Shown: positions 51,801-60,723, counted from the stretch's first letter. The stretch: DNA of 64,000 nucleotides from CAXBMB01 sp052078155 (GCA_052078155.1 JBQJBP010000001.1:2593078-2657077); one strand, 5' to 3'. Translations and numbers: made by a program. The notes: a model not told the origin generated them from the sequence alone.

Positions 51801-52568
51801 TTGACCCCCGAAAACAAAATCGCCGTTGTAACGGGTGCCGCTGGTGGCATCGGCAAGGCTCTGGCCCAGCGATTGCTCCAAGACGGGGCAAAGACCGTGA
51901 TCATCTCCGACCTGGAAGGTTCAGGCCTTGACGCCACGGCCCGGGAAATCGGGGCGGTTCCTTTCTTCTGTGATGTCACCCGGGAAGACCAGGTTCAAAA
52001 GCTGGTGTCATTTTGTGAAGAAACCTATGGGCCGATCGACATTTTCTGCTCCAACGCCGGGATCCTAAGGGTGGGCGACGAAGATCAGCCAGACGGCGAC
52101 TTTGATCTGAGCTGGCAGGTCAATGCCATGGCCCATGTCTATGCGGCCCGGGCCGTTGCACCGGGCATGGCAGCTCGGGGGTCGGGCTATCTGATGCAAA
52201 CGGCCTCTGCCGCCGGGGTTCTGATCCAGGTGGACAGCGCCGCCTACACCATGAGCAAACACGCCGCCATCGGGTTTGCTGAATTCCTGGCAGCCAAATA
52301 TGGACCCAAAGGGATTGGCATTTCCGTTCTCTGCCCCATGGGCGTGCGCACCGCCATGACCAGTGGTCGCGAAGATCGCCCGGCCTCAGCCGATGGCATG
52401 CTGGAGCCGGAAGAGGTGGCAGAGGCTGCCATCACCGCCATGCGCGATGGCACCTTTCTGGTGTTCCCCCATGAGATTGTCGGAGAGTACATGCAGCGCA
52501 AAGCCAGCGACCGGAACCGCTGGCTGCGGGGGATGGCCCGGGTCAGGGAAAACCTCTTTGGGGCCTGA
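51801..52568 (+). CDS. SDR-family oxidoreductase (TTG start)
   Basis: 255 residues. The start is TTG 51801, preceded by AGGAG (ACAGGAGAACC). Glycine-rich motif VTGAAGGIGKALAQR, SNAGILRV, catalytic Ser in MQTASAAGV and Tyr/Lys in AYTMSKHA. It follows the CoA-transferase by 49 bp and probably acts on a hydroxyacyl or alcohol intermediate in the same pathway. Confidence 0.88.
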   Translation: MTPENKIAVVTGAAGGIGKALAQRLLQDGAKTVIISDLEGSGLDATAREIGAVPFFCDVTREDQVQKLVSFCEETYGPIDIFCSNAGILRVGDEDQPDGDFDLSWQVNAMAHVYAARAVAPGMAARGSGYLMQTASAAGVLIQVDSAAYTMSKHAAIGFAEFLAAKYGPKGIGISVLCPMGVRTAMTSGREDRPASADGMLEPEEVAEAAITAMRDGTFLVFPHEIVGEYMQRKASDRNRWLRGMARVRENLFGA

Positions 52569-52710
52569 GGTCCCATGCAACGTCGCCCTTACAGGGAGGT
52601 CAAACGCGCTGCGCCTAGCTTGGTCTGGCCTACCTAGCGCTTAACCCGATCACCCTGCAAAAGACCTTGAGGTCTCACCCTTTTCTTCTGCCAAAGAGAG
52701 CTGACCAGGT

Positions 52711-53820
52711 TCAAAACGCGACGGCAACGGCGGCCAGAACCCCCAGCCAGTAGTGCAGGACTGTCACCCCGATCAGGTTTTTCTGCCTGAGGTAAACATA
52801 GCCAAAAACAACGCTGGCGACGAAAGTGATCATCACGGCATCAATACCGAAGGTGATGTGAAGGGAGGCAAAGACTGTGCTGGTCATAAACACCGCCCGG
52901 TGTCCCTTCCTGTCATTCAGGAACTTCTGAAACAGCCCCTGCAACAAACCACGCGAGCCGATTTCCTGAACAATGGTGTGGGCCAGATACTGGATCAGAA
53001 AGAAGCTGTCGACCCTGATCCCCAAACCGGCAGCCGGGGTCGTTTCCTTGAACGCGAAGAGGTAAATGGCCACCGGCAGAGTGACCACCGCGCAAATGGC
53101 CAGTGATTCCCGCAGCGACCGCCCAAAGCCCTCCCGCTTGATGCCCAGGTCTGACAAAGGGATCTTCATGAACTTGATGATCAGCAGACTGGGCACCGCC
53201 AGGAAGAAAACAGTCTGCCAGGAAAAGCCGGGATCGTAGACGTCTTTCACATACTTTTCTGCGACCAGGTAAAAGAGCATGGTCGAGATCAGAAAAATGG
53301 AAATGGTGAACAGCAGAAAGTGACCGAACTGATTGCGCAACTTGTTGGCTTCCAGTTCCCGGCGCAGCGAGGAGAGCATGTCATCGCTCATGGCACGGGC
53401 CCGCTGAACCACAACGCTGGCCAGAGCTCCCTTTAACTCCCCCATGACCGGCAGAGAATCGCGTGCCTGTTTAAGGGCGGCTGCCGGAATGTGGATCAGA
53501 TCACAGTCACTTTCAGCTCTGACAGACGTGCTGCGGCTGCCCCCCTCCAAAAAGGTCAGTTCACCGATACAGTCGCCTTCGTGGATGGGATTGAGCTCCA
53601 CAGGTTCGCCGTCTGCTGCGCCCCGGACAGCCACAGCGTCCCCTTTCACCAGAAGGTAGAGATCGGCTTCCTCTTCACCTTCCTCAACGATGGCCTCTCC
53701 GGGACGAACCGCCACTGCGCTCGACACTGTGGCAATTGCCGCCCGGGCCTCGGCGCTCAGCCCTCGGGTAACGGGGTGGCGGCCAAGGATTTCAACAATG
53801 TTCTGGTGACTGTCCTGCAT
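52711..53820 (-). CDS. Cyclic-nucleotide-binding domain fused to CPBP-type intramembrane protease-like domain
   Basis: 369 residues. The first about 140 residues form a cNMP-binding domain (GEAIVEEGEEEADLYLLVKG, IGELTFLEGGSRSTSV). Then follow a helical linker and about seven hydrophobic segments. The CPBP/ABI motif appears as QEIGSRGLLQGLF; the usual first Glu of EExxxR is Gln. A second site FASLHITFG fits the family, but HYWLG lacks the usual final Asn. It may be a cNMP-gated but degenerate relative of CPBP proteases. No partner is nearby. Confidence 0.75.
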   Translation of the reverse strand: MQDSHQNIVEILGRHPVTRGLSAEARAAIATVSSAVAVRPGEAIVEEGEEEADLYLLVKGDAVAVRGAADGEPVELNPIHEGDCIGELTFLEGGSRSTSVRAESDCDLIHIPAAALKQARDSLPVMGELKGALASVVVQRARAMSDDMLSSLRRELEANKLRNQFGHFLLFTISIFLISTMLFYLVAEKYVKDVYDPGFSWQTVFFLAVPSLLIIKFMKIPLSDLGIKREGFGRSLRESLAICAVVTLPVAIYLFAFKETTPAAGLGIRVDSFFLIQYLAHTIVQEIGSRGLLQGLFQKFLNDRKGHRAVFMTSTVFASLHITFGIDAVMITFVASVVFGYVYLRQKNLIGVTVLHYWLGVLAAVAVAF

Positions 53821-54249
53821 TGGCTTTTATGATCAAATTCCTGCGGCAGCCGCAAGTCAAAACTGCCGTAAGGTGAATGCAAAAAATCAGGCGCAAAAGA
53901 GAGGACTGCGCGTCCGGAGCAGACCCGAAAGGAGGTAATCAGAGGTTCCACCGCTGGCGACCCCGAACCCGATTGGTTAAGCTTGGCACCTCTTTGAAAA
54001 CAGACACTCAGATCCCACCCCTGTACTTTTAGTCGTAGATGTATTTTTAATCGTGAACTCGTTTTGATTGAGTGCGCGACAGCTTCCTGACCATAATCGC
54101 TTTCGTCCGCAGCGCCTGGCGTTTGAGAAACCTGCAGGCGTCATCCTCACTGCCGTTGACGCGAGTTTCACGCCTTTTGCGCCACCATAAAATGACACCA
54201 CCTGGGCCGATTTGGTTTTCATTTCAGACCCGGAACGACAGGGAAAAAT
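53821..54249. other. Intergenic region before the radical SAM gene
   Basis: About 430 bp with locally A/T-rich stretches (about 54020-54070). The divergent promoters of the cNMP/CPBP gene (minus) and the radical SAM gene (plus) must lie here. No operator or gene recognised. Confidence 0.35.
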
Positions 54250-55812
54250 GTGGGTAAGCTATTGAAAAAAAGACACAACGTTCTTGTTGTTAATGCCTAT
54301 TTCAATCCCTGGCGCTCCGCGACGCCAACCCGCTGGTTCATTCCCCGTGCCAATGCACCGCTTTTTCTGGCCGGTTACTTCAATCCGGCCACGGTCGAGG
54401 TCAAAGTCTGGGATGAGGTTTTCGATGGCACGCTGCTGGACAATGATCTTTTCAGCTGGCCGGATCTGGTCGTCTTCACCGGCCTGACCTCCGCCTTTGA
54501 CCGGGCCCATCAGCTTTCTGCCTATTTTCGCCATGCCAATCCCGCGGTGATCACGGCCATCGGCGGCCCCATTGCCCGGGCCCTGCCAGGGCTCTGCGCC
54601 CAGGCCTTTGACTATGTCTGCCAGGGGGATGTGGACGACGTGGTGCCGGTCATTCAGGAGGTGTTCGACGATCACGCTGTGGCAGAGGACTGGGCCCCCC
54701 GCTTTGATCTTGCCCGACCCTCCATGGGTGTGGGCTATCTGGAAACCACCAAGAACTGTAACTTTGCCTGTTCCTTCTGCTCTTTGACCGGCGAGGGCAG
54801 GAAGTACAGCCCCCATTCAGAGCACTCCATGGCCCGGCAGTTTGACGCCATGAAAAAAACCATGGGCGTGATGGTGCTGGACAACAATTTCTACGGCAAC
54901 AATCAGAAGAGTTTCCAGCGGCGAGTGGAACTGATCGGACAGCGCTGGCGCCAGGGGCAGTTCCGCGGCTGGGGGGCACTGGTTACAGGCGACTTCTTCA
55001 AACGTCCGCAAAACCTTGAACTGCTGGCCCGCAATGGCTGCAAGGCCCTCTTCTCCGGCGTGGAGTCTCTCGATCCAGGTGTGTTGAAGACCTTCAACAA
55101 GAAACAAAGCCTGACGTCCGAGCCGCGCACCCTCACCCGTCTCTGCGCCGAGCAGGGCATGTTTTTCGATTACGGCCTGATCGCCGATTTCACCCAGCAG
55201 ACCATTGCGGATGTGGAGAGCCAGTTGAACGCCATTCTGGAAGATCCCCAGGTTCCGCTGCCCGGCTTGCTGACGCTGACCATTCCCATTGTGGGCACGC
55301 CCTATTTTGATGAACGCGCCCGGATCGGCACCTTGATGCCGAACCTGCTGCTCAGTGACATGGACGGGCAGAAGATTGTGGAATGGCCAAAGGAACCACT
55401 GGAAAAAGTGGTCGACTATGTTGCTGACCTGTTGCTCTTTCGCGGGCGAAAATCGGCCCTGCTGCGCCATGCGGTCAAACACAGCTGGCACTGGCGAAAG
55501 CACTTTACCTGGGATCAGAGCCTGCTGTCGTTCATCCGTCCGCTGCATCGCTTCGGCGGCAGCATTCATGTGAACCTGGGGTCGCTCAAACAGATGCGGG
55601 AATCACGCCGGGAACAGCCCCTGACCTACTGCGCCATGACGGACAGCCTGCGGGCCTCTTACACACCTCACATCAAGCTGCCCTCTCAGTTTGAAAAGTG
55701 CTTTGAGCCCTTGCAGATCACTGACACCCAGGGACAGCTGACAGATGCCCTGCTCAAAGCCAGGGAAGCCCCCGCAACGACAGCGCCCCCTCTGGTCCGG
55801 GTTAAAGCCTGA
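54250..55812 (+). CDS. Radical SAM protein with N-terminal B12-binding-like domain
   Basis: 520 residues from GTG 54250 (AGGGA upstream). About residues 10-150 form a Rossmann-like domain in the style of B12-binding radical SAM proteins, but without the DxHxxG motif. The 4Fe-4S cluster motif is CNFACSFCS (about residues 170-178), as expected for SAM radical enzymes. The C-terminal part carries no recognised domain. The target is unknown; such enzymes often modify lipids or small molecules. It is a single gene converging on the glycosyltransferase gene. Confidence 0.8.
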   Translation: MGKLLKKRHNVLVVNAYFNPWRSATPTRWFIPRANAPLFLAGYFNPATVEVKVWDEVFDGTLLDNDLFSWPDLVVFTGLTSAFDRAHQLSAYFRHANPAVITAIGGPIARALPGLCAQAFDYVCQGDVDDVVPVIQEVFDDHAVAEDWAPRFDLARPSMGVGYLETTKNCNFACSFCSLTGEGRKYSPHSEHSMARQFDAMKKTMGVMVLDNNFYGNNQKSFQRRVELIGQRWRQGQFRGWGALVTGDFFKRPQNLELLARNGCKALFSGVESLDPGVLKTFNKKQSLTSEPRTLTRLCAEQGMFFDYGLIADFTQQTIADVESQLNAILEDPQVPLPGLLTLTIPIVGTPYFDERARIGTLMPNLLLSDMDGQKIVEWPKEPLEKVVDYVADLLLFRGRKSALLRHAVKHSWHWRKHFTWDQSLLSFIRPLHRFGGSIHVNLGSLKQMRESRREQPLTYCAMTDSLRASYTPHIKLPSQFEKCFEPLQITDTQGQLTDALLKAREAPATTAPPLVRVKA

Positions 55813-55835
55813 CAGCCATTTTGCGTCAAAGATCC

Positions 55836-55898
55836 AGAGTCTTATCGGTTAAGTGAAATCACTTCGCGATAACGCATAAAGCGCGAAGTAGTCTCTAG
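55836..55898. repeat. Dispersed palindromic repeat, copy with strong hairpin between convergent genes
   Basis: AGAGTCTTATCGGTTAAGTG begins it, and ACTTCGCG at 55861-55868 pairs perfectly with CGCGAAGT at 55882-55889. It ends TCTCTAG, whose complement gives the TAG stop of the glycosyltransferase gene. It is the only sequence between the convergent radical SAM and glycosyltransferase genes and may terminate both. Confidence 0.82.
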
Positions 55899-56920
55899 CC
55901 AGCCGCATGGGCGGCTTTGGCCAGATTGGCATTGGCCATAAACTGCTCTGTGCAGCTGGCCCAGGTATGGCGCAACGCCCAGTCCCGGCAGCGGTCACGC
56001 GGAATGTCGAGCGCCGCCAGAGCAGCCTCCTGTAGATTGTCAGACAAGACAGCCACATCGCTGCCCCCCACGACATCGCGCGGTCCCATGACAGGGTAAG
56101 CCGCCACCGGCAGACCGCACGCCAGGGCCTCCAGCAGAACCAGACCGAACGTGTCGGTGCGGGAGGGAAAGACAAAGACATCGCCGCTGGCCAGATGTGC
56201 GGCCAGATCTTCCCCGACTTTGCCCCCGGTAAAATGCACCTCCGGATAGGCCCGTTTCAGGTCGGCCAGTTGCGGACCGTCGCCAATGACCACTTTGGAG
56301 CCGGGAAGGTCCAGATCCAGAAAGGCCGTGATGTTCTTTTCCACGGACACCCGCCCCATATTCACAAAAATCGGGCGGGGCAGGTCAGGCGGCAAAACCG
56401 ACGGCCTGTCCGGATGAAAGGTCTCCAGGTCAACCCCGCGCGACCAGGTCATCAGGTTGCGAAACCCATGACGCTGCAGATCCTCTTTAAGACTGTCGGT
56501 CGCCACCATGCAGCCGTGACTGAAATTGTGAAAGCGCCGGAACCAGGCATAGAGCCAGCCGACCGGCAGAGGCCAGCGGGCCTCTACATATTCCGGAAAG
56601 CGCGTGTGATAACTGGTGGTAAAGGCAAGGCCCAGCTTGCGGGCGGCAGCCCCGGCCAGCAACCCCAGAGGCCCTTCGGTGGCAATATGCAGATGCTCGC
56701 AGTCGAACTCGACAATGCGTTTCTGGATGGCCTTGCGGTGTGTCAGTGAGAGGCGGATCTCGGGATAGGTCGGGCAGGGAACGGTTCTGAACTCCTGGGG
56801 CGACAGCACCTCCACCCGCACCCCCATGCGGACCAGTTCCTCGGCTGTGTGTTCCAGGGTGCGAACGACGCCATTGACCTGTGGTCGCCAGGCATCGGTG
56901 ACAAAAAGCACTGACGTCAT
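55895..56920 (-). CDS. Glycosyltransferase family 4 (GT-B)
   Basis: 341 residues from ATG 56920. A GTG 12 bp upstream lies inside a repeat. N-terminal motif NGVVRTLEHTAEELV, and C-terminal sugar-nucleotide-binding FPSRTDTFGLVLLEALACGLPV, the GT4 EX7E region. Similar pairs with an LpxH-like phosphatase are widespread in alphaproteobacteria and act in cell-envelope glycolipid synthesis. The next gene upstream is that phosphatase. Confidence 0.9.
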   Translation of the reverse strand: MTSVLFVTDAWRPQVNGVVRTLEHTAEELVRMGVRVEVLSPQEFRTVPCPTYPEIRLSLTHRKAIQKRIVEFDCEHLHIATEGPLGLLAGAAARKLGLAFTTSYHTRFPEYVEARWPLPVGWLYAWFRRFHNFSHGCMVATDSLKEDLQRHGFRNLMTWSRGVDLETFHPDRPSVLPPDLPRPIFVNMGRVSVEKNITAFLDLDLPGSKVVIGDGPQLADLKRAYPEVHFTGGKVGEDLAAHLASGDVFVFPSRTDTFGLVLLEALACGLPVAAYPVMGPRDVVGGSDVAVLSDNLQEAALAALDIPRDRCRDWALRHTWASCTEQFMANANLAKAAHAAG

Positions 56921-56922
56921 TC

Positions 56923-56952
56923 TTGATTCCACTTAAACCGATTTGACTCTAG
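56923..56952 (-). repeat. Dispersed repeat fragment upstream of the glycosyltransferase
   Basis: On the minus strand it reads CTAGAGTCAAATCGGTTTAA followed by GTGGAATCAA and is identical for 29 bp with the start of the longest copy at 46589. It lies directly before the glycosyltransferase start and would form its leader. Confidence 0.85.
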
Positions 56953-56985
56953 TGAGCCCGGCGGCAAGCCCGGCAGAGTAGCTAA

Positions 56986-57852
56986 TCATGGGGCCGGATT
57001 GTCATAGGCCGGATCGATGCTGGCCCCGCCCGGCTGTGGCTGTTTTTCCCTGCGGGCCGTCCAGAAGAGAACCTCCAGCCTGCCGTCAAAATGCTCCACC
57101 ACTGCCGAGCAGCTTTCCACCCAGTCACCGGTGTTGACGTAGTGAATGCCCTTCATGTTCCGGCTCATGGCGTGATGGATGTGACCGCAGATCACCCCAT
57201 CGACGTTATGGCTCTCCACCGCACTCACCACCTCGTTTTCATACTGGCCGATGATGTTGATGAAACTTTTGACGTGCTGTTTGGCAAAAGCACCCAGGGA
57301 CCAGTAGTCAAGGCCCAGGCGACGGCGCAGCAGATTGAGCCAGGTGTTGGAGGTCAGGCAGAGTTCATAGAACCAGTCACCAATGTAGGCCATCCACTTG
57401 GCATTCTGGACCACCACGTCGAACTGATCCCCGTGGATAATCAGGTAACGACGGCCGTCCGCCGTTTCATGAACCACCTCATTGGCCAGATGAAAACGCT
57501 CGGCAAGGTCATTGAATTTCCGGGCAACGGGGCCTGTGAAATCCCGGGCAAATTCGTCGTGGTTTCCCGGAATGTAACAGACGCGCACCCCGGCTTCAGC
57601 CTTGCGGTGGAAGGTCTGCAACACCGCATCATGGGAGGCGGGCCAGTACCACTTTCGCTCCAGACGCCAGCCGTCGATGATGTCACCGATGAGGAAGATC
57701 TGCTCGGCCTCATGCCGGCCGAGAAAGTCGGACAGCAACTCCGCCTGGCAGTGCTTGGTGCCCAGGTGAATGTCGGACAGGAAGATCGATTTGTAGCGCC
57801 GCGCCACAGCCGGGGCGGCCTGTTGTCTCTGCTCGTCTGCCCGCATTGTCAT
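56986..57852 (-). CDS. LpxH-like UDP-2,3-diacylglucosamine diphosphatase / metallophosphatase
   Basis: 288 residues of the calcineurin-like fold: SDIHLGTKH, GDIIDGWRLE, GNHDEFARDF, HGDQFDVV and GHIHHAMS, which give the two-metal site. It resembles the LpxH-like UDP-2,3-diacylglucosamine hydrolase group used in lipid A synthesis, but some members of this group serve other envelope lipids. It is next to a glycosyltransferase gene in the same direction (about 65 bp apart). Confidence 0.88.
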   Translation of the reverse strand: MTMRADEQRQQAAPAVARRYKSIFLSDIHLGTKHCQAELLSDFLGRHEAEQIFLIGDIIDGWRLERKWYWPASHDAVLQTFHRKAEAGVRVCYIPGNHDEFARDFTGPVARKFNDLAERFHLANEVVHETADGRRYLIIHGDQFDVVVQNAKWMAYIGDWFYELCLTSNTWLNLLRRRLGLDYWSLGAFAKQHVKSFINIIGQYENEVVSAVESHNVDGVICGHIHHAMSRNMKGIHYVNTGDWVESCSAVVEHFDGRLEVLFWTARREKQPQPGGASIDPAYDNPAP

Positions 57853-57902
57853 TCCGATTTTAACTCACCAGGAAACAGCAAATCTTCAAACCCTTACAGT
57901 CA

Positions 57903-58045
57903 TTGAGTCAAATCGCTTTAAGTAAACTCATCTTGTGGCAATAGCTGGAGCGTGACGTTTCTATCAATAGGTTAGAGAAGCAGTATCAAATCAAGGGTTA
58001 GCGCCAGACGCCCCGACCCCAATCCGGTCATGCACCTGGAAAATG
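57903..58045 (+). repeat. Dispersed palindromic repeat, decayed copy
   Basis: GAGTCAAATCGCTTTAAGT begins it; AGCGTGACG, TCTATCAATAGGTTAGAGAAG and CCAATCCGGTCATGCACC match successive blocks of the longest copy. The 57853-58304 gap is otherwise without a supported gene. Confidence 0.7.
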
Positions 58046-58304
58046 CCGTAGCACCCAGGGGCACCGGAAGGTCTGTGCCTGATCGTCTGTGACGCGGACC
58101 AGGTGACCGAGTGAAGTTCAAATGGCGCTGGTTTTCTCCTGTCGTGCCGCTTGTGCGAAAGAGGCCGCAAAGATCCGCAGATCACCAGACCCATGTTTCA
58201 ATGAGCTCGAGAATAGAGGCTCCGTCTCTCCCGCGCAATTTGCTTCATAGGTTTTCGTGTAAACATGGTCCGCGCCGGCTTTGGAGCACTCGGCAGCCCC
58301 GCTG

Positions 58305-60437
58305 TTAAAGGGGATCGATGGCCTCTTCATCACAGATGATGCTGTCCATCAGGCGCAATTTCTGGCTGAAGGCCTGTGCCGGATCACTGTCCGGGTGACT
58401 GTCCGGGTGACTGTCCGGGGCCTCAGCCGCACTTTTCGCGCTCTCCTGCGCCGCCTCTGCCCGTCCGTCCTGGGTCAGGTGCTTGAAGAACAACCCCATC
58501 ACATGGTCCACCCCCTGGGGCGTGACAGTCCGCAGATCCTCATCGAAATAACGACCACGGCTGTGGGCGCCGGTGATGATTTCATAGGAGGGGAAGTAGC
58601 AAACGTTCGCAAACTCCTGGCAGATTTCATCGGCAGCGGCCCGCAGGACCGATTTACTCAGGGTGGTTGAGGTCAAAACAGAGCGCGGCTCCCGGGTTGC
58701 GATGAGGGGAACCGGAGATACGGTGAGGATCACCCGGAAATCCCTGTTGACCTGCGACAGCCGCTGCAGAAGGGATCTCAGATCAGACACAGTGTCCCGG
58801 ACCGAATAGTTGACGAACGCGTGCCGGATGTCATCAAACTGGCCTGCGACCACGCCCGGCGCCAGGGCAAAGGCCGCGCCGTCAATGCGAGAGACCCAGC
58901 CTTCCGTCAGGCCAAGGGTAAAGACAAAGACATCTGCGGTTTCCACGGCCTGCCGGACCGCCGCAAAATGGCTCTGCTGATCTGCCAGCAGCGCGCTCTC
59001 ATCGGCAAACCCATCCGGCTCAACCTGTGGCCTGAAGGGATCAACCAGGCGGCCCGAGGGCATGACCCAACTGTTTTCTTCAGGAAGAAAGCGGCCATAG
59101 GCCCGCTCAATGAGCTGATCCAGCTGCCTGACGGTATAGATGTTGCCATAGCGTGCGGAATAGACAGCGTAGCCCCGCGCCCGCGCTGTCGGATCATCCA
59201 TCCCGTCCGGTTTGTTTTCTGTCACATAGTAATTGAAACCGGCCTGCTGCAGTCGTCTGGCGATGTGCTGGGCAAAACAGCTCCCGGCAGTGACAATCCT
59301 GTCGTCCCGGCTAAGACCAAAGGGGGCGGACACCACGGGATCCACCGCGGTGTAATGCCTCTGCGCCACAGATCTGCGCCAGAACTGATGGGGGGCAAGC
59401 TGTGCATAGGGGTTGCCCACCCCTGCCTGTTCTTTGCTGCTGTCTGCTGTCCTGCGCTCGTCACCACCACTCTTCTGCTCATAAGAGGGGCTGGCGCTGC
59501 CCTTCTGGAACGTCTTCCCTCCGGCGGCGTGCTTTATCACAATCTCGATCGATTGCTCCCGGTCTTTCAACACGCCCCAGTGCTGGATGGCGTCACGCGG
59601 TTCCTTCGCCAGCAGGTCAAAGCTCTGTGCCACGAACTGCTGAAGGGTGAGCAACCGCGGGGTCATTTTGGGTGCAAGAAATTTGTCCGCGACCTTGAAA
59701 CAGAGCTCCCCTTCCAGGTTCAGCCTGCGGGCCAGCTCCGGATAGACGGGCCAGACCACATCGCTCGGGGCGCCGTCCGGGATGAATTTCTCGGGATTGG
59801 CCACGGCGACATCCGGGGTCAGCCCCGCCTGCTTCAGAAGCAGCTTTCCCAAGTCAGTCAGCACGGTCAGGCAGGGGTGGTTGATGGTGTGCATGAAGAG
59901 CCCCTGCCCTTGCCAGCGTTCAAACAGATCGCTGACCTCCAGCCCCAGCCGGGCAAAGTCCTGCAGCAATATGGATTTGCTGTGCTCCCAGACATCGAAG
60001 TACCCGAGGTCTTCATAGGTCTCCTGGTTGTAGAGCCCCAGGGTCTGCTCCACGCTCAGGCCAGCCAGAAAGGCAGAAACCGCGATCGACGAACTGTACC
60101 CGCCGGTGGCCGACTGAATGAGGGCGTTGGTCTTGGCGTTGCTGACATAGAGGCAATCGGGATGGAAGCCGGCGAAGTAGACCATTGGAAAGAAAATGGT
60201 TCTGGGATGCTCCTGCAGCGCCGCCTCAGAAAAGGCCCCGTATTTGCCTGTCCTTAAGGGCTGGGAAAAAATGACATCCGCATCTGTCAGATGGGGGCTG
60301 TGGCTCTCGCGCTTGCTGTCATCGGCAAGTTCTGCAACAGGCAGCAGAACAATCTCCGCCGTGGGAAAGGACAGGCGAAAGAACTTCACTATGTTGAAGA
60401 CCTGACAATTCCCTATGACAACGATTTTGAGCGACAC
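58305..60437 (-). CDS. Two-domain protein: WcbI-like N-terminal domain and GSCFA-like C-terminal domain
   Basis: 710 residues from GTG 60437 (GGGAG upstream). The N-terminal about 270 residues resemble WcbI polysaccharide-biosynthesis proteins (VVIGNCQVFNIVKF, HTINHPCL). A polar linker runs to about residue 345. The C-terminal half holds a GSCFA domain (VTAGSCFAQHIARRL, YGNIYTVRQLDQLIE, FTLGLTEGW, TVSPVPLIAT), which has an SGNH-like fold and may be an acyltransferase or hydrolase. The end has DSHPDSHPDSD, made by a 12-bp tandem repeat. A role in capsule or surface polysaccharide modification is inferred. Confidence 0.8.
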   Translation of the reverse strand: MSLKIVVIGNCQVFNIVKFFRLSFPTAEIVLLPVAELADDSKRESHSPHLTDADVIFSQPLRTGKYGAFSEAALQEHPRTIFFPMVYFAGFHPDCLYVSNAKTNALIQSATGGYSSSIAVSAFLAGLSVEQTLGLYNQETYEDLGYFDVWEHSKSILLQDFARLGLEVSDLFERWQGQGLFMHTINHPCLTVLTDLGKLLLKQAGLTPDVAVANPEKFIPDGAPSDVVWPVYPELARRLNLEGELCFKVADKFLAPKMTPRLLTLQQFVAQSFDLLAKEPRDAIQHWGVLKDREQSIEIVIKHAAGGKTFQKGSASPSYEQKSGGDERRTADSSKEQAGVGNPYAQLAPHQFWRRSVAQRHYTAVDPVVSAPFGLSRDDRIVTAGSCFAQHIARRLQQAGFNYYVTENKPDGMDDPTARARGYAVYSARYGNIYTVRQLDQLIERAYGRFLPEENSWVMPSGRLVDPFRPQVEPDGFADESALLADQQSHFAAVRQAVETADVFVFTLGLTEGWVSRIDGAAFALAPGVVAGQFDDIRHAFVNYSVRDTVSDLRSLLQRLSQVNRDFRVILTVSPVPLIATREPRSVLTSTTLSKSVLRAAADEICQEFANVCYFPSYEIITGAHSRGRYFDEDLRTVTPQGVDHVMGLFFKHLTQDGRAEAAQESAKSAAEAPDSHPDSHPDSDPAQAFSQKLRLMDSIICDEEAIDPL
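58387..58420. repeat. 12-bp tandem repeat inside the GSCFA gene
   Basis: Unit CTGTCCGGGTGA in two full copies (58387-58398, 58399-58410) and a third partial copy (58411-58420). On the coding strand it encodes Asp-Ser-His-Pro units in frame; slippage would change length without breaking the frame. Confidence 0.9.
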
Positions 60438-60624
60438 CGAGCCAAACTCCCGAAGAGCTTTCGTTCACCAAACGGCCAAGTCTGTGAAACAACCATTCCA
60501 GAGACATAGTCTAGCCTCCTGAACGCCTGTCTGGAACAGGCGACTCCTCCGGTAAGTGCCCTGGCAGCCGCACTGGCGCCTGTATTTATTCGACCTTGCT
60601 GCTTCCGCGTCACAATTTGGGCGT

Positions 60625-60657
60625 AAAAAACGGCCTAGCGGAGGTTGCTAAGCCGTT
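60625..60657 (-). terminator. Original terminator of the tRNA-fMet gene (island left side)
   Basis: On the minus strand AACGGCTTAGC and GCTAGGCCGTT pair (one mismatch), followed by a T6 run (60625-60630). It lies just downstream of the tRNA-fMet fragment and was probably the terminator before the island entered. Confidence 0.75.
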
Positions 60658-60674
60658 GGCGTAATTGAGAGAGA

Positions 60675-60723
60675 TGTTTGGTTGCGGGAGTTGGATTTGA
60701 ACCAACGACCTTCAGGTTATGAG
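60675..60723 (-). repeat. Left attachment repeat: 3' half of tRNA-fMet
   Basis: A 49-bp stretch that repeats 63872-63920 with one mismatch (60689 A versus 63886 G). It equals the 3' end of tRNA-fMet from the CCA end to the anticodon loop, plus four bases beyond CCA. It marks where a mobile element entered. Confidence 0.9.

Noticed and set aside
58821..60257. A 478-codon open frame on the plus strand inside the WcbI-GSCFA gene
   Set aside because: Antisense to a gene with recognisable domains and tandem Asp-Ser-His-Pro; no motif in the antisense product.
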